Positions 46,258 through 54,544 of a DNA stretch of 64,000 nucleotides are shown piece after piece (position 1 is the stretch's first letter; each line of letters starts with the position of its first letter). The position numbers and the translations under genes were made by a program. The notes under the pieces were generated by a model, which ran no database searches, was not told the DNA's origin, and was given only the letters and a program-made list of their open reading frames with translations. The DNA is from Corynebacterium silvaticum. GTDB lineage: Bacteria > Actinomycetota > Actinomycetes > Mycobacteriales > Mycobacteriaceae. Location: assembly GCF_004382825.2 (NCBI RefSeq), contig NZ_SDQO02000002.1, positions 496,001 to 560,000 on the forward strand. The letters run 5' to 3'.

Positions 46258-47601
46258 TTAGCTGCGCACATCCCAGGTGGGATCGGAAGGAATCTTCTTG
46301 GCCGCGAGCGCTGGATCAGCCGAAAGCGGGGTGCGCGGCTTGGGGTAGCGCTTATCGCTGCGCCACCACGGCATTGTTCCTACATAACCATCTGGCGGTG
46401 GGGTAGCGGACTGCGGCGCAAACCCTAATTCTTCAGGAGTTTCTTTAATCATGTCGGTGACAAAGTACTTATCGGCGTCATCGGCATGCTCTCGCATGAT
46501 GGTGCGGAACTCTTTGAGCTCCGGGTACAAAGGATCGCGCAGCGGGTTTCGCTTGGTCGTGCGGATTTTATACAACCAATAAATGAAGAGACCCACGTTG
46601 AATAGGAACGCGGCCCACGCGCACACAGCATTTGCGACGGGGTTCATCGTGGAGAAGTTGGTGATGCTGCTCGGCGGAACCAAGAACTCCGGCAAGAGGT
46701 TGTTCGCGGCGATCCAGAACATCAATGTAAAGCAACGGAACCAGATCCATTGACCCTTTGCCCAGGTAAAAGCGGGTATTGTGCAAGCTAAAAGCAGTGC
46801 AAGAGTGCAGTACCAGGTGTAGTCGGCAAGCGCGTTGTATAAGAATGCATGGTTCCAAAGGTCATAAGCAATCACCCAGGGCCACACCATGTCCACCCAA
46901 ATGAGCCCGCGTACTTTGCGCTCCTTGTTGGAAGTCACAAATATTTTCCCCAAGCCCGTGATCGTGACAATATTGAGCACTCCTGCGGCGGCGGTGAGCA
47001 GATTCCAATACCCGCCGATAGTCCGGAACCCGGTGGCTGGGTCTATTCCCACACCAGATGCTCGGAAATTAGCTGCCACGGCGGAATACCATTCGGGGCT
47101 TCCGACGGACACTGTAACACCGCGAGTTTCCGGTAACCCATTAATCATGTCGATGCCTACGTGTGCGTCATTAATGGACTTCAAACAGGCAGGATCGGTG
47201 GCGCACCGCAGGTATTTGTCTGATTCAAAGAAAATCGTGACATCGCGGATATTTGCTTCCATGATGTTCACCGCGAGGCCGATCCAGAGTGCCACACCAA
47301 ACCATATGGCGTAGCGATGTGCTTTGACCGGGTTGCGTTTGCCGTACCACAGAAGAAAACCCGTCATCGTTGCTGTGGCAACCATAATCACGTATTTGCC
47401 AAAGGGGAACCAGCCGACCATAGGGGTGCCGTGTAGTGCGGCATAAGGCATTAGGGCGAGGCCGCCGAACGTCCAAAGAAAAAATATTGTCCAGTTCCAG
47501 CGGCGATTAATTTCTGAAATAGCTACTTGGGCAACAAAAACTACAACCCAAGTGATGTAAACGAGGGGGGTGCCGATTTCCCAGAGAAAGAGCGAATGCA
47601 T
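46258..47601 (-). CDS. DUF5692-like polytopic membrane protein, paralogue A
   Basis: 447 residues with about ten hydrophobic segments. Distinctive segments are WVIAYDLWNHAFLYNALADY and the tail YPELKEFRTIMREHADDADK. It is homologous to the protein at 48938-50008 (matching WxIAYDxWN and a C-terminal RxNPL.. motif). From memory this is DUF5692. Function unknown. It is convergent with the response regulator and divergent from the START-like gene at 47807. Confidence 0.75.
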   Translation of the reverse strand: MHSLFLWEIGTPLVYITWVVVFVAQVAISEINRRWNWTIFFLWTFGGLALMPYAALHGTPMVGWFPFGKYVIMVATATMTGFLLWYGKRNPVKAHRYAIWFGVALWIGLAVNIMEANIRDVTIFFESDKYLRCATDPACLKSINDAHVGIDMINGLPETRGVTVSVGSPEWYSAVAANFRASGVGIDPATGFRTIGGYWNLLTAAAGVLNIVTITGLGKIFVTSNKERKVRGLIWVDMVWPWVIAYDLWNHAFLYNALADYTWYCTLALLLACTIPAFTWAKGQWIWFRCFTLMFWIAANNLLPEFLVPPSSITNFSTMNPVANAVCAWAAFLFNVGLFIYWLYKIRTTKRNPLRDPLYPELKEFRTIMREHADDADKYFVTDMIKETPEELGFAPQSATPPPDGYVGTMPWWRSDKRYPKPRTPLSADPALAAKKIPSDPTWDVRS

Positions 47602-47806
47602 AGCTCATGCCTCCAATTGTGGGATGTAACTAGTTTTTAACCCTACCAGCGCAGGTTATCGCGGTGATAGAATGAGGCTATTAACACACGGGCACGCATG
47701 AAGGGCGTTGCGCGATAGGTAGTTGATGCATGTGCCCTTGGCCCGCTACGGGAGCACATCTCCGTGTTCCTGCAACCATTGACTAGCTAAGGCGGTTGAG
47801 CACAAT

Positions 47807-48859
47807 ATGGGGAAGAAAAAATATAAGAGCACTGGCGCGCGTGCAGCCTGGGGGATAGGTGTATTAGGGGCCACAACGATTGGGGGAATGTATGCGTTTA
47901 GCCAGCTCAGCGGTAAAGCGACCCCGGAAGAACAAGCGTGGACATATCCTGGCGATGACCTTATTGATGCGAACTATGACAATGGTTATTCTTCCACTTA
48001 CGCTATCGACATTGACGCTCCAGCGTACGCCGTATGGCGGATATTAAAGCAGCTGGGTGCTAACAAAACAGGTTCATTTTCTTCAGAGTGGCTTGAGCGT
48101 ACTTTTGCTCGTCTACCGTTCTACAACAGCTATGAATTACAGGAAGAATTCCAACAGCCAGACTCAATGGTCCCAGGTGATATTGCAGCCTTTGATTATC
48201 AGGGAATGTCGATGGAATGGGCCGATGTTGTTCCAGGTAAATACCTAGTTCAGTGGGTTGATACTAAAAACCCTCCAGCTGCCCCAGGGTCTTATGCCTT
48301 CCGGTATCCATCTATGGATCATTTTGCTGCAGCGTGGTGTTTCTACATGATCCCGCTTAAAGGCGAGCGTACTCGGCTGATCAACCATTGGCGTATCGGA
48401 TATGAGCCAAACGCTCCACTGCCCACAGCGATCAATTGGGTAAACATTGAGCTTATTGGTGGTTGTATGACGCGTCTGCAGAACATCTATATCAAGCGCG
48501 TTGCAGAGTTCCGAAAGAAGCAGCAGCATATTGGAAAATTCATGCGCGGTACTCTGGGTGGGCGCTACTTTGGATCAAAGGTGCCTGCTGGTCGGTGGGA
48601 TGGGACTCCACTGTTTGAAGATACCTATACGCAATGGTTCCAATACGGGCGCAGCTGCCCTGCAGTTGCGGAGATTCGTCCACCAAAGACCGATGATCCT
48701 GCATGGCCTCCTGTCGGGCCTGGAACTCCATGGTCAGACATTATTGATCCGGACTACTTTAAAGATTGGGAAGAGCCAAAGTTCTCCTGGGAAGAGCAGA
48801 TAAGGCAAAAGAAAGAACGCACATACCTTAAGGGATGGGGGAAGAAGGCAGAAGAGTAG
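47807..48859 (+). CDS. Membrane-anchored SRPBCC/START-like protein
   Basis: 350 residues. A single N-terminal hydrophobic segment (about 14-30) anchors a soluble region whose first part (YSSTYAIDIDAPAYAVWRIL, then FDYQGMSMEWADVVPGKYLV and the helix-rich end GGCMTRLQNIYIKRVAEFRK) follows an SRPBCC lipid/ligand-binding fold. The C-terminal ~90 residues are Pro/Trp-rich and unfamiliar. It lies between two DUF5692-like genes, which suggests a joint role. The 205-base divergent spacer upstream carries an extended -10 TGATAGAAT (47665-47673). Confidence 0.65.
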   Translation: MGKKKYKSTGARAAWGIGVLGATTIGGMYAFSQLSGKATPEEQAWTYPGDDLIDANYDNGYSSTYAIDIDAPAYAVWRILKQLGANKTGSFSSEWLERTFARLPFYNSYELQEEFQQPDSMVPGDIAAFDYQGMSMEWADVVPGKYLVQWVDTKNPPAAPGSYAFRYPSMDHFAAAWCFYMIPLKGERTRLINHWRIGYEPNAPLPTAINWVNIELIGGCMTRLQNIYIKRVAEFRKKQQHIGKFMRGTLGGRYFGSKVPAGRWDGTPLFEDTYTQWFQYGRSCPAVAEIRPPKTDDPAWPPVGPGTPWSDIIDPDYFKDWEEPKFSWEEQIRQKKERTYLKGWGKKAEE

Positions 48860-48877
48860 TACTCAGCGTTCTTATTA

Positions 48878-48919
48878 GATTATATTGCGCACAATAGTAG
48901 TATTGTGCGCAATATAATC
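48878..48919. promoter_or_regulatory. 42-bp perfect inverted repeat with two operator-like palindromes
   Basis: GATTATATTGCGCACAATA, a GTAG loop, then its exact reverse complement. It lies between convergent genes and could end transcription in both directions. Each arm contains a near copy of the palindrome TATTGCGCGCAATA found at 48967 and 50162, so it may also or instead be a protein-binding array. Confidence 0.75.
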
Positions 48920-48937
48920 ATGGATCATTGTGGTAGT

Positions 48938-50008
48938 TCAGTGTGGCGATAGGGTTTTCTTTTTGCTATTGCGCGCAATAGGATCGCTGTACCCCAGGGC
49001 TTCTGGGGTGGATCCCAGCCTGGCGGCTATACGATCTTGATCTTCCTGAGTGGCATGCGTGCGTATGAGCGCAGTGTATTCTTTGCCCTTGGAGTAGACC
49101 TCCTGAACAAGTGGGTTTCTGCGGTATCGCATGATTCTGTATATGTGGTAGCCAAAGACCACGATGTTGAGCGTGAGGGACAGCGCGGCCAGGATGAAGG
49201 AGGCTGTGGGGTTGTGTGCCGAGCGATGGGCAAAGACCGAGCTCTCCGTAAAAGCTGGGAACGTAAGAACGACGGCGGACCATAGGGTGAGGGTGTAGGC
49301 ACGGAATTGAATCCACGAGCCTCGACCAAACGTAAAGAATACGGGAATTGTGCACGATAATAAGAGGGCGACCCCGGAATACCAGGCGCGGTCTGTGAGG
49401 CAGTTGTAGCAGTAGGAGAGGTTCCAGACGTCGTAAGCAATGATCCAACCAAGCGTGAGGTCGCCCCAGATGATCGCGCGAGATTGTCCTTTAGCTACAA
49501 AGATCCCAACCCAGCCGGATATGGCTAAGAGGTTGAGGATTCCTGCAATACCGTTCATGATGTTCCAGGGGCCGCCCCATATGACCATGTGTTGACTCGG
49601 GTCGAATCCATGAATGTTATATGCCTGAAAATCGCGAACCACTGCTTCCAAAATGTTGATAGCTAAGATCGCCTGAGGGATAGTGAGATACCAGTAGTTG
49701 TGTCGCAGTTTTTTGGCGTATTGCAAGGCTACGAGGTAGAGGGATCCTGCGAGGGCAGAATATTGTTTAACAATGGCAAACCATCCCGAGGATGCCGTTC
49801 CTTCGGTAGAATGTGGCCACCACAATAGTGTGAGCAATAGTGGCGCGACTACAAAAACTAAAAGGACTACCCATTTATTTCTTTGGGCTAGCCAAGCGGT
49901 GAATGCAAGCGCAGCGGTGACAATGATCAGCATTGCGTAATCCCACCAGTCGCCACGTTCAAAAAAGAATAGCGTTGGGTAGTCGGGTGAGGGGATGCTC
50001 GGTAGCAT
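48938..50008 (-). CDS. DUF5692-like polytopic membrane protein, paralogue B
   Basis: 356 residues from ATG at 50008, preceded by GAAAGG; the open frame upstream to 50308 has no support. About nine hydrophobic segments, with GWIIAYDVWNLSYCYNCLTD matching paralogue A and a tail RYRRNPLVQEVYSKGKEYTA. It is shorter than paralogue A by about 90 residues, mainly in the middle loop and the C-terminus. Function unknown. Confidence 0.75.
   Translation of the reverse strand: MLPSIPSPDYPTLFFFERGDWWDYAMLIIVTAALAFTAWLAQRNKWVVLLVFVVAPLLLTLLWWPHSTEGTASSGWFAIVKQYSALAGSLYLVALQYAKKLRHNYWYLTIPQAILAINILEAVVRDFQAYNIHGFDPSQHMVIWGGPWNIMNGIAGILNLLAISGWVGIFVAKGQSRAIIWGDLTLGWIIAYDVWNLSYCYNCLTDRAWYSGVALLLSCTIPVFFTFGRGSWIQFRAYTLTLWSAVVLTFPAFTESSVFAHRSAHNPTASFILAALSLTLNIVVFGYHIYRIMRYRRNPLVQEVYSKGKEYTALIRTHATQEDQDRIAARLGSTPEALGYSDPIARNSKKKTLSPH
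48967..48980. promoter_or_regulatory. TATTGCGCGCAATA palindrome inside the 3' end of paralogue B
   Basis: Perfect 14-bp palindrome (16 bp counting the flanking C and G), encoding part of PIARNS. Its position inside a coding end makes a simple promoter role unlikely; it could be an auxiliary site. Confidence 0.5.
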
Positions 50009-50161
50009 AGTAAACCTTTCCGGTGTGTTTCCTCGGATACCCGGCTGTGCCACGAATTTCCCAGAGCATTCGCTTGAGTCGGGCCTATATCTCCAGCTTA
50101 TGGTGTTGGTGGTTAAGAATGTTGTGAAGTTAGACTCGCTGAAATGACACCTCGGGATTAC

Positions 50162-50175
50162 TATTGCGCGCAATA
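50162..50175. promoter_or_regulatory. TATTGCGCGCAATA palindrome in the divergent DUF5692/ABC spacer
   Basis: Perfect 14-bp palindrome in the 273-base spacer between paralogue B (minus strand) and the ABC ATPase gene (plus strand). This is the place expected for an operator acting on both. Confidence 0.6.
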
Positions 50176-50281
50176 CTAATTGTAGATAATTAGGTGGACT
50201 GCACATGTGCGTCGTCATACCTAGGGGTGACATAAAAGATCGGTCCCCAGCAGGATTACAAAAGTTGAGAAGTAGCAGATC

Positions 50282-51271
50282 ATGGAAAACATGATCACAG
50301 TTCGACACTTAAGCAAGAAGTATGGTTCCAAGACCGCCATCGCTGATGTGAGCTTCACCGTTCCGGATGGAACCGTGACTGGATTCCTAGGACCAAACGG
50401 TTCCGGTAAATCCACAACAATGCGATGCATACTTGGTCTGGATGCGCCTACGGAAGGCAGTGTTGAGTTTTTTACTGATACGTACACGGGACCATTTGCA
50501 AACGTAAGCGACAAACCAAAAATGGCTGGCGCAATTCTTGATGCTAGTTGGTTTAATCCCGCCCGATCAGGACGTAATCACCTCCGGGTGCTTGCGCGAG
50601 GTGCAGGTATCTCCGATACCCGGGTAGAAGAGTGCCTGGATATCGTGGGGCTGCAGGAAGCAGCTAAAGGAAAAATCGGTACTTATTCCCTAGGTATGAA
50701 ACAGCGCATTGGCGTTGCCGCAGCTTTGCTGGGAGACCCGCAGCATCTCATCCTTGACGAGCCAGTCAACGGCCTCGACCCCGAGGGTGTGAGCTGGATG
50801 CGTAACACGATTCGTAGCCTTGCCGCTGAAGGGCGAAGCGTCTTGGTCTCTTCCCACCTGCTCTCAGAGATGCAATTGACCGCAGACCGGTTGGTTGTGA
50901 TTGGGCGAGGGAAAATGATCGGCGAGTATTCCCTTGAAGAATTCTTGGCAGACGGCACCCGCGTGGAGGTAGAAACACCGAACGCTGTTGAACTTGCCTC
51001 GGAATTACAAAACCAAGGATTTGAAATTACTAACCTACAAACCACTGCGGGATTTAGCGTCAGCGTGGATAAAAACACAGACGAACAAGCCGTGCGCACA
51101 GCCGTGGCTATGACAGCTTTAGAAGCCCGTCTCCCTGTGTTTGGACTGACTACTAAGCAAGAAAATCTAGAGCAAAGGTTCCTCGCAGCTACCGCTGAAT
51201 CCCAGGAATACCGCACTAAACAGACCGTCGATAGTGCTGTGGAAGACACAGCTTCGAGCGCTACTCATTAA
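50282..51271 (+). CDS. ABC transporter ATP-binding protein (export type)
   Basis: 329 residues. Walker A GPNGSGKSTTMR, signature YSLGMKQRIGVAAAL, Walker B HLILDEPVNGLDPEG and switch VSSHLLSEM are intact. The C-terminal ~100 residues are the extension seen in BcrA/daunorubicin-like exporters. The start is ATG at 50282, with a second in-frame ATG at 50291. Cotranscribed with the permease 38 bases downstream. Confidence 0.92.
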   Translation: MENMITVRHLSKKYGSKTAIADVSFTVPDGTVTGFLGPNGSGKSTTMRCILGLDAPTEGSVEFFTDTYTGPFANVSDKPKMAGAILDASWFNPARSGRNHLRVLARGAGISDTRVEECLDIVGLQEAAKGKIGTYSLGMKQRIGVAAALLGDPQHLILDEPVNGLDPEGVSWMRNTIRSLAAEGRSVLVSSHLLSEMQLTADRLVVIGRGKMIGEYSLEEFLADGTRVEVETPNAVELASELQNQGFEITNLQTTAGFSVSVDKNTDEQAVRTAVAMTALEARLPVFGLTTKQENLEQRFLAATAESQEYRTKQTVDSAVEDTASSATH

Positions 51272-51309
51272 CAGTTTTTACTCATAGGAATGAAAGGACG
51301 AGAAACCAC

Positions 51310-52059
51310 ATGATAAATGCTTTGCGCTCGGAAACAACCAAACTATTGACGCTAAGAAGCACCTGGGTATGGGCGATTCTTCTTACTGGCTCGCTCTATG
51401 GGCCAGCTGTGCTCATCAATCTGTTTAGCGGCGAAGGATCAGAGTTCAACTGGGCATTTGTTCTCCCGGGTGCGATGATTTTTACGATGCTGTCTGTATC
51501 TTTTGCGTCCTCGGGGGTAGCCGGTGAGTTTAATGACCGGATGCATGCCCAAGCTTTCTTGACTCAACCGCGTCGCAGCCTGTGGCTTAACGCAAGGATG
51601 CTAGTGGTAACAGGCTTCCTTCTGATTAATTATCTGGTAGGCGTGGCCCTTATCTACCTGGTGTTCCTGGTATTGCCTCTGAGCAGGTTGTTAAACGAGG
51701 AAGCAACGGTGATCCTGAGAGACGGTGTGCTATTCCTGGTGTTCAGCTTTATCGCAATGGGCTTGGCTGTGGTGACTCGTAGCCGAGTGGCTGCTATGGC
51801 ACTCCCACTTGCTTGGTTCTTGATTATTGAACGACTCATTGACGCTGCTGCAGCACAGTTCAACGCATTTGTACCGCTATGGCTGATAACACCTGGGGAA
51901 CGCATTAGCCAGTTGACCAAGTATGGAAAAGGCTACCCTGAAGGGTGGAACTTTGCGGAGGTACAGCCGTTGGCTTACAACATAGGCCTTATTGTGGTGT
52001 GGATCGTTGTGCCACTAGCTATGGGCTTGTGGGTCAACTCCAAACGAGACGTCCGTTAG
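51310..52059 (+). CDS. ABC-2 type transporter permease
   Basis: 249 residues with six hydrophobic segments. Begins MINALRSETTKLLTLRSTWV, the usual opening of ABC-2 permeases paired with BcrA-type ATPases, and contains SSGVAGEFNDRMHAQAFLTQ. AGGAATGAAAGGACG precedes the ATG. Substrate unknown; lipid, antibiotic or peptide export are all possible. Confidence 0.87.
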   Translation: MINALRSETTKLLTLRSTWVWAILLTGSLYGPAVLINLFSGEGSEFNWAFVLPGAMIFTMLSVSFASSGVAGEFNDRMHAQAFLTQPRRSLWLNARMLVVTGFLLINYLVGVALIYLVFLVLPLSRLLNEEATVILRDGVLFLVFSFIAMGLAVVTRSRVAAMALPLAWFLIIERLIDAAAAQFNAFVPLWLITPGERISQLTKYGKGYPEGWNFAEVQPLAYNIGLIVVWIVVPLAMGLWVNSKRDVR

Positions 52060-52077
52060 TAAAACTAGCGGCAAGTG

Positions 52078-52155
52078 TAGAGGGTGCAGCCCGTGCCACC
52101 AACCTATAAAGTCAGGGAAGGACTTGCCAGGTTGGAAGAAAGGCTGCACCCTCTA
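52078..52155 (+). ncRNA. Nested 78-base hairpin upstream of the TIGR03943 gene
   Basis: Three nested perfect helices: TAGAGGGTGCAGCC with GGCTGCACCCTCTA (14 bp), CCAACCT with AGGTTGG (7 bp) and AAGTC with GACTT (5 bp). The outer helix ends four bases before ATG at 52160, leaving no free ribosome-binding site. It could be the terminator of the ABC unit, but no T-run follows, or a translational control element. Confidence 0.65.
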
Positions 52156-52159
52156 ATAC

Positions 52160-52885
52160 ATGAATATTGGGCAGTCACACACAGAATCCACCAAGGGCGT
52201 TGCCGTTGGTGCTTTTGTGATTGCAGCTCTCGGAGTGCTGCTGCTTGTGGAGTCAATAACAGGCGGCATCAACAACTACCTCCAACCAGCTTTCCGCCCC
52301 TGGATAGTACTGAGCGGAGTGCTGTTGATAGGGCTTGGTGGGTGGAGCTCATACAGCGCTCGCCGGTATCCGTGCTCGCATTCTCCGATGCGCGCTACTT
52401 CCTGGCTGCTATTAGTCCCCGTGATACTCGTAGCGCTTTGTGCTCCGACTGCGCTAGGGGCGGCGTCGTTACGCTATACCGCGGAAAGCACTGGTACAAC
52501 AACGCGGAAAAACTCCTTAGACGATCTGCCGATGGAACCGCTGCGCAGTTATGGCACCAACGAGCTCACTATGGAGGAACTCACGGCCCGGTTTCTGCGC
52601 TCGGACAGCGCATCGATGGTGGGAAAGACCGTGGCTGTGACGGGATTCGCCTCGCGTTCGGTAGACGGCACATGGAGGATTAGCCGGTATAAGATTTTTT
52701 GTTGCGCTGCCGACGCCATGGCCTACACCGCCTCACTGGAGGGGGACGCAGACCTCATTGAGGACAACTGGTATGAGATCACCGCGGAAGTCATCCCCCA
52801 CTCGGAGAAGTTCAATCCGCAGTTTCCGGTGCTCAAGATAGACCATGCCACCCAGATCCCGCAGCCGGAGAAGCCCTACTTATGA
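52160..52885 (+). CDS. TIGR03943-family (YcgQ-like) membrane protein
   Basis: 241 residues. Two to three N-terminal membrane helices, then a soluble domain with ELTARFLRSD, the IFCCAADA motif and IEDNWYEITAEV, typical of the DUF1980/TIGR03943 proteins that accompany YcgR-type permeases. Its stop overlaps the permease start (ATGA). In other Gram-positives such pairs have been linked to zinc-dependent regulation; that link is recall, not seen here. Confidence 0.82.
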   Translation: MNIGQSHTESTKGVAVGAFVIAALGVLLLVESITGGINNYLQPAFRPWIVLSGVLLIGLGGWSSYSARRYPCSHSPMRATSWLLLVPVILVALCAPTALGAASLRYTAESTGTTTRKNSLDDLPMEPLRSYGTNELTMEELTARFLRSDSASMVGKTVAVTGFASRSVDGTWRISRYKIFCCAADAMAYTASLEGDADLIEDNWYEITAEVIPHSEKFNPQFPVLKIDHATQIPQPEKPYL

Positions 52886-53838
52886 GACACAGAGTCGTCC
52901 AGTACGGCGCGATCATCTCTCTCCTGGTGCTCAGCGCATTGCTCATCTTTGGGCCGCTAATTCAGCTTCACGGGCTCGCGAAGGCGTGGACGCAGATAAG
53001 TATCGCAATTGTGGTGCAAGCAATACCTTTTCTGATCCTCGGCGTCATCATTTCAGGATTCATCGAGGTCTTTGTACCCGAGGCTGCTTTTCGACGCCTA
53101 CCGCGCTCCCAACGCCTCGCCGTCCCTACGGCCGCAGCCTCAGGGATGCTGCTTCCTGCCTGCGAATGTGCGTCGGTGCCCATTACCCAGTCGCTTATCC
53201 GCAGGGGAGTGCCACCCGCCGCAGCCCTTGCCTTCCTCCTCGCCAGCCCCGCGATTAATCCGGTGGTGCTGGTCTCCACTGCGGTTGCCTTTGGCGGCGA
53301 CACGCGCATGGTGATCGCCAGATTTGTGGCCTCTCTGAGTGCGGCAGTGCTGGTGGGGTGGATATGGATGAGTGGGAGCGTCGACATGCCCGATGGAGAA
53401 GGCCACTCGCACGAGCACCATGCGCCCAATAAATGGGAAAGGCTGAGGGAATCTTTTCTCCACGATCTCCTCAACGCCGGAGGTTATCTTGTTCTTGGCG
53501 CGCTGCTCGCTGGGCTGCTTAAGCTCATCGTCCCGCGGGAGTGGTTCCTGCTCCTTGGCGATAGACCAGTTTTTGCCTGCCTGGCGATGGCAGCATTAGC
53601 CGTGCTCCTCGCGCTGTGCTCCGAGGCAGACGCCTTTATCGCCGCTTCTTTCACCATGATGCCGCCCACAGCCCAAATCACGTTTTTAGTGGTCGGACCG
53701 ATGGTGGACGTCAAACTCATGGCGATGCAACGTGGGGCGTGGGGCACTGGATTTGTTGCGCGCTTTGTCCCACTCACCTTTGTGATCGCGCTGCTCACAG
53801 CGATAGGAGTTGGCGCACTGATGTTTGGGGATCTTTAA
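52882..53838 (+). CDS. Permease of the YcgR/ArsP-like family
   Basis: 318 residues with about eight hydrophobic segments. GMLLPACECASVPITQSLIR and LLASPAINPVVLVSTAVAFG, and later CSEADAFIAASF, are the paired motifs of this permease family, with the conserved cysteines of PACEC. A His-rich cytoplasmic loop (EGHSHEHHAPNKWE) suggests metal handling. Translationally coupled to the preceding gene. Confidence 0.85.
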   Translation: MRHRVVQYGAIISLLVLSALLIFGPLIQLHGLAKAWTQISIAIVVQAIPFLILGVIISGFIEVFVPEAAFRRLPRSQRLAVPTAAASGMLLPACECASVPITQSLIRRGVPPAAALAFLLASPAINPVVLVSTAVAFGGDTRMVIARFVASLSAAVLVGWIWMSGSVDMPDGEGHSHEHHAPNKWERLRESFLHDLLNAGGYLVLGALLAGLLKLIVPREWFLLLGDRPVFACLAMAALAVLLALCSEADAFIAASFTMMPPTAQITFLVVGPMVDVKLMAMQRGAWGTGFVARFVPLTFVIALLTAIGVGALMFGDL

Positions 53839-53848
53839 GCGCGGATCG

Positions 53849-54544
53849 CTACCCGGAGTGATCTGGTGTCCATGGGCTCCCGTCGGCAGCGCGTGCATGC
53901 TGAATAACAAGGTCCACAGACGCATCCATACTGCGGGCCGCAACCAAGGAGCGTAGCTCGTCAAGGTTCTGCTCAATAACAGAGCCTTCCCACAGCGTGG
54001 TTCGCAGCGTCACCGCCACCCCAGCGGTCTGCAGAATCCGTAGCGATTCCCACACAGACGCTGCCACCCGCGGCGAACACCCCGTGACCTCATGCATATG
54101 CCGGGGCAAGGCCTTGATATCGAGCCCAACCCAATCCGGAGTGGTGGCAGGGTCCCGCACTAGCTCAGCAATGCGCCCCGGGGCATAACCACACGTGTGA
54201 ATCCCCACGGGGAACCCGATGTCATGGATAGCGGCGATCGCAGCTGCTAGACCGCGGACGGAGGTAGGTTCGCCACCTGAGATGACGGCGGCGTCGATAA
54301 GCCCATGCCGAGAACCCAAAAGGGAGAGAAACTCTGCAAGCGAGTGCGCGCCGGGTGTAAAGGCCTGCAACTGCGGATTATGGCAATACACGCAGCGTAG
54401 GGGGCATCCCTGTGTGAAGGCCGTTGCAGTGAGCTTGCCCGGCCAGTCCGTTGCGGAGAAAGGAATGATCCCCGCGATCGGCAGTGAGGCAGTCTGAGCA
54501 GTCGTTGTATCAGGCAAGGGTCTCCGCAAAGTAGGTGCGCTCAT
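53849..54544 (-). CDS. nrdG: Anaerobic ribonucleotide reductase activating protein
   Basis: 231 residues. Radical-SAM enzyme with the cluster motif C47-x3-C51-x2-C54 in QGCPLRCVYCHNP and the SAM-binding SGGEPTSV. It generates the glycyl radical on NrdD. Its start overlaps the nrdD 3' end by about 35 bases, so the two are coupled. Confidence 0.94.
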   Translation of the reverse strand: MSAPTLRRPLPDTTTAQTASLPIAGIIPFSATDWPGKLTATAFTQGCPLRCVYCHNPQLQAFTPGAHSLAEFLSLLGSRHGLIDAAVISGGEPTSVRGLAAAIAAIHDIGFPVGIHTCGYAPGRIAELVRDPATTPDWVGLDIKALPRHMHEVTGCSPRVAASVWESLRILQTAGVAVTLRTTLWEGSVIEQNLDELRSLVAARSMDASVDLVIQHARAADGSPWTPDHSG

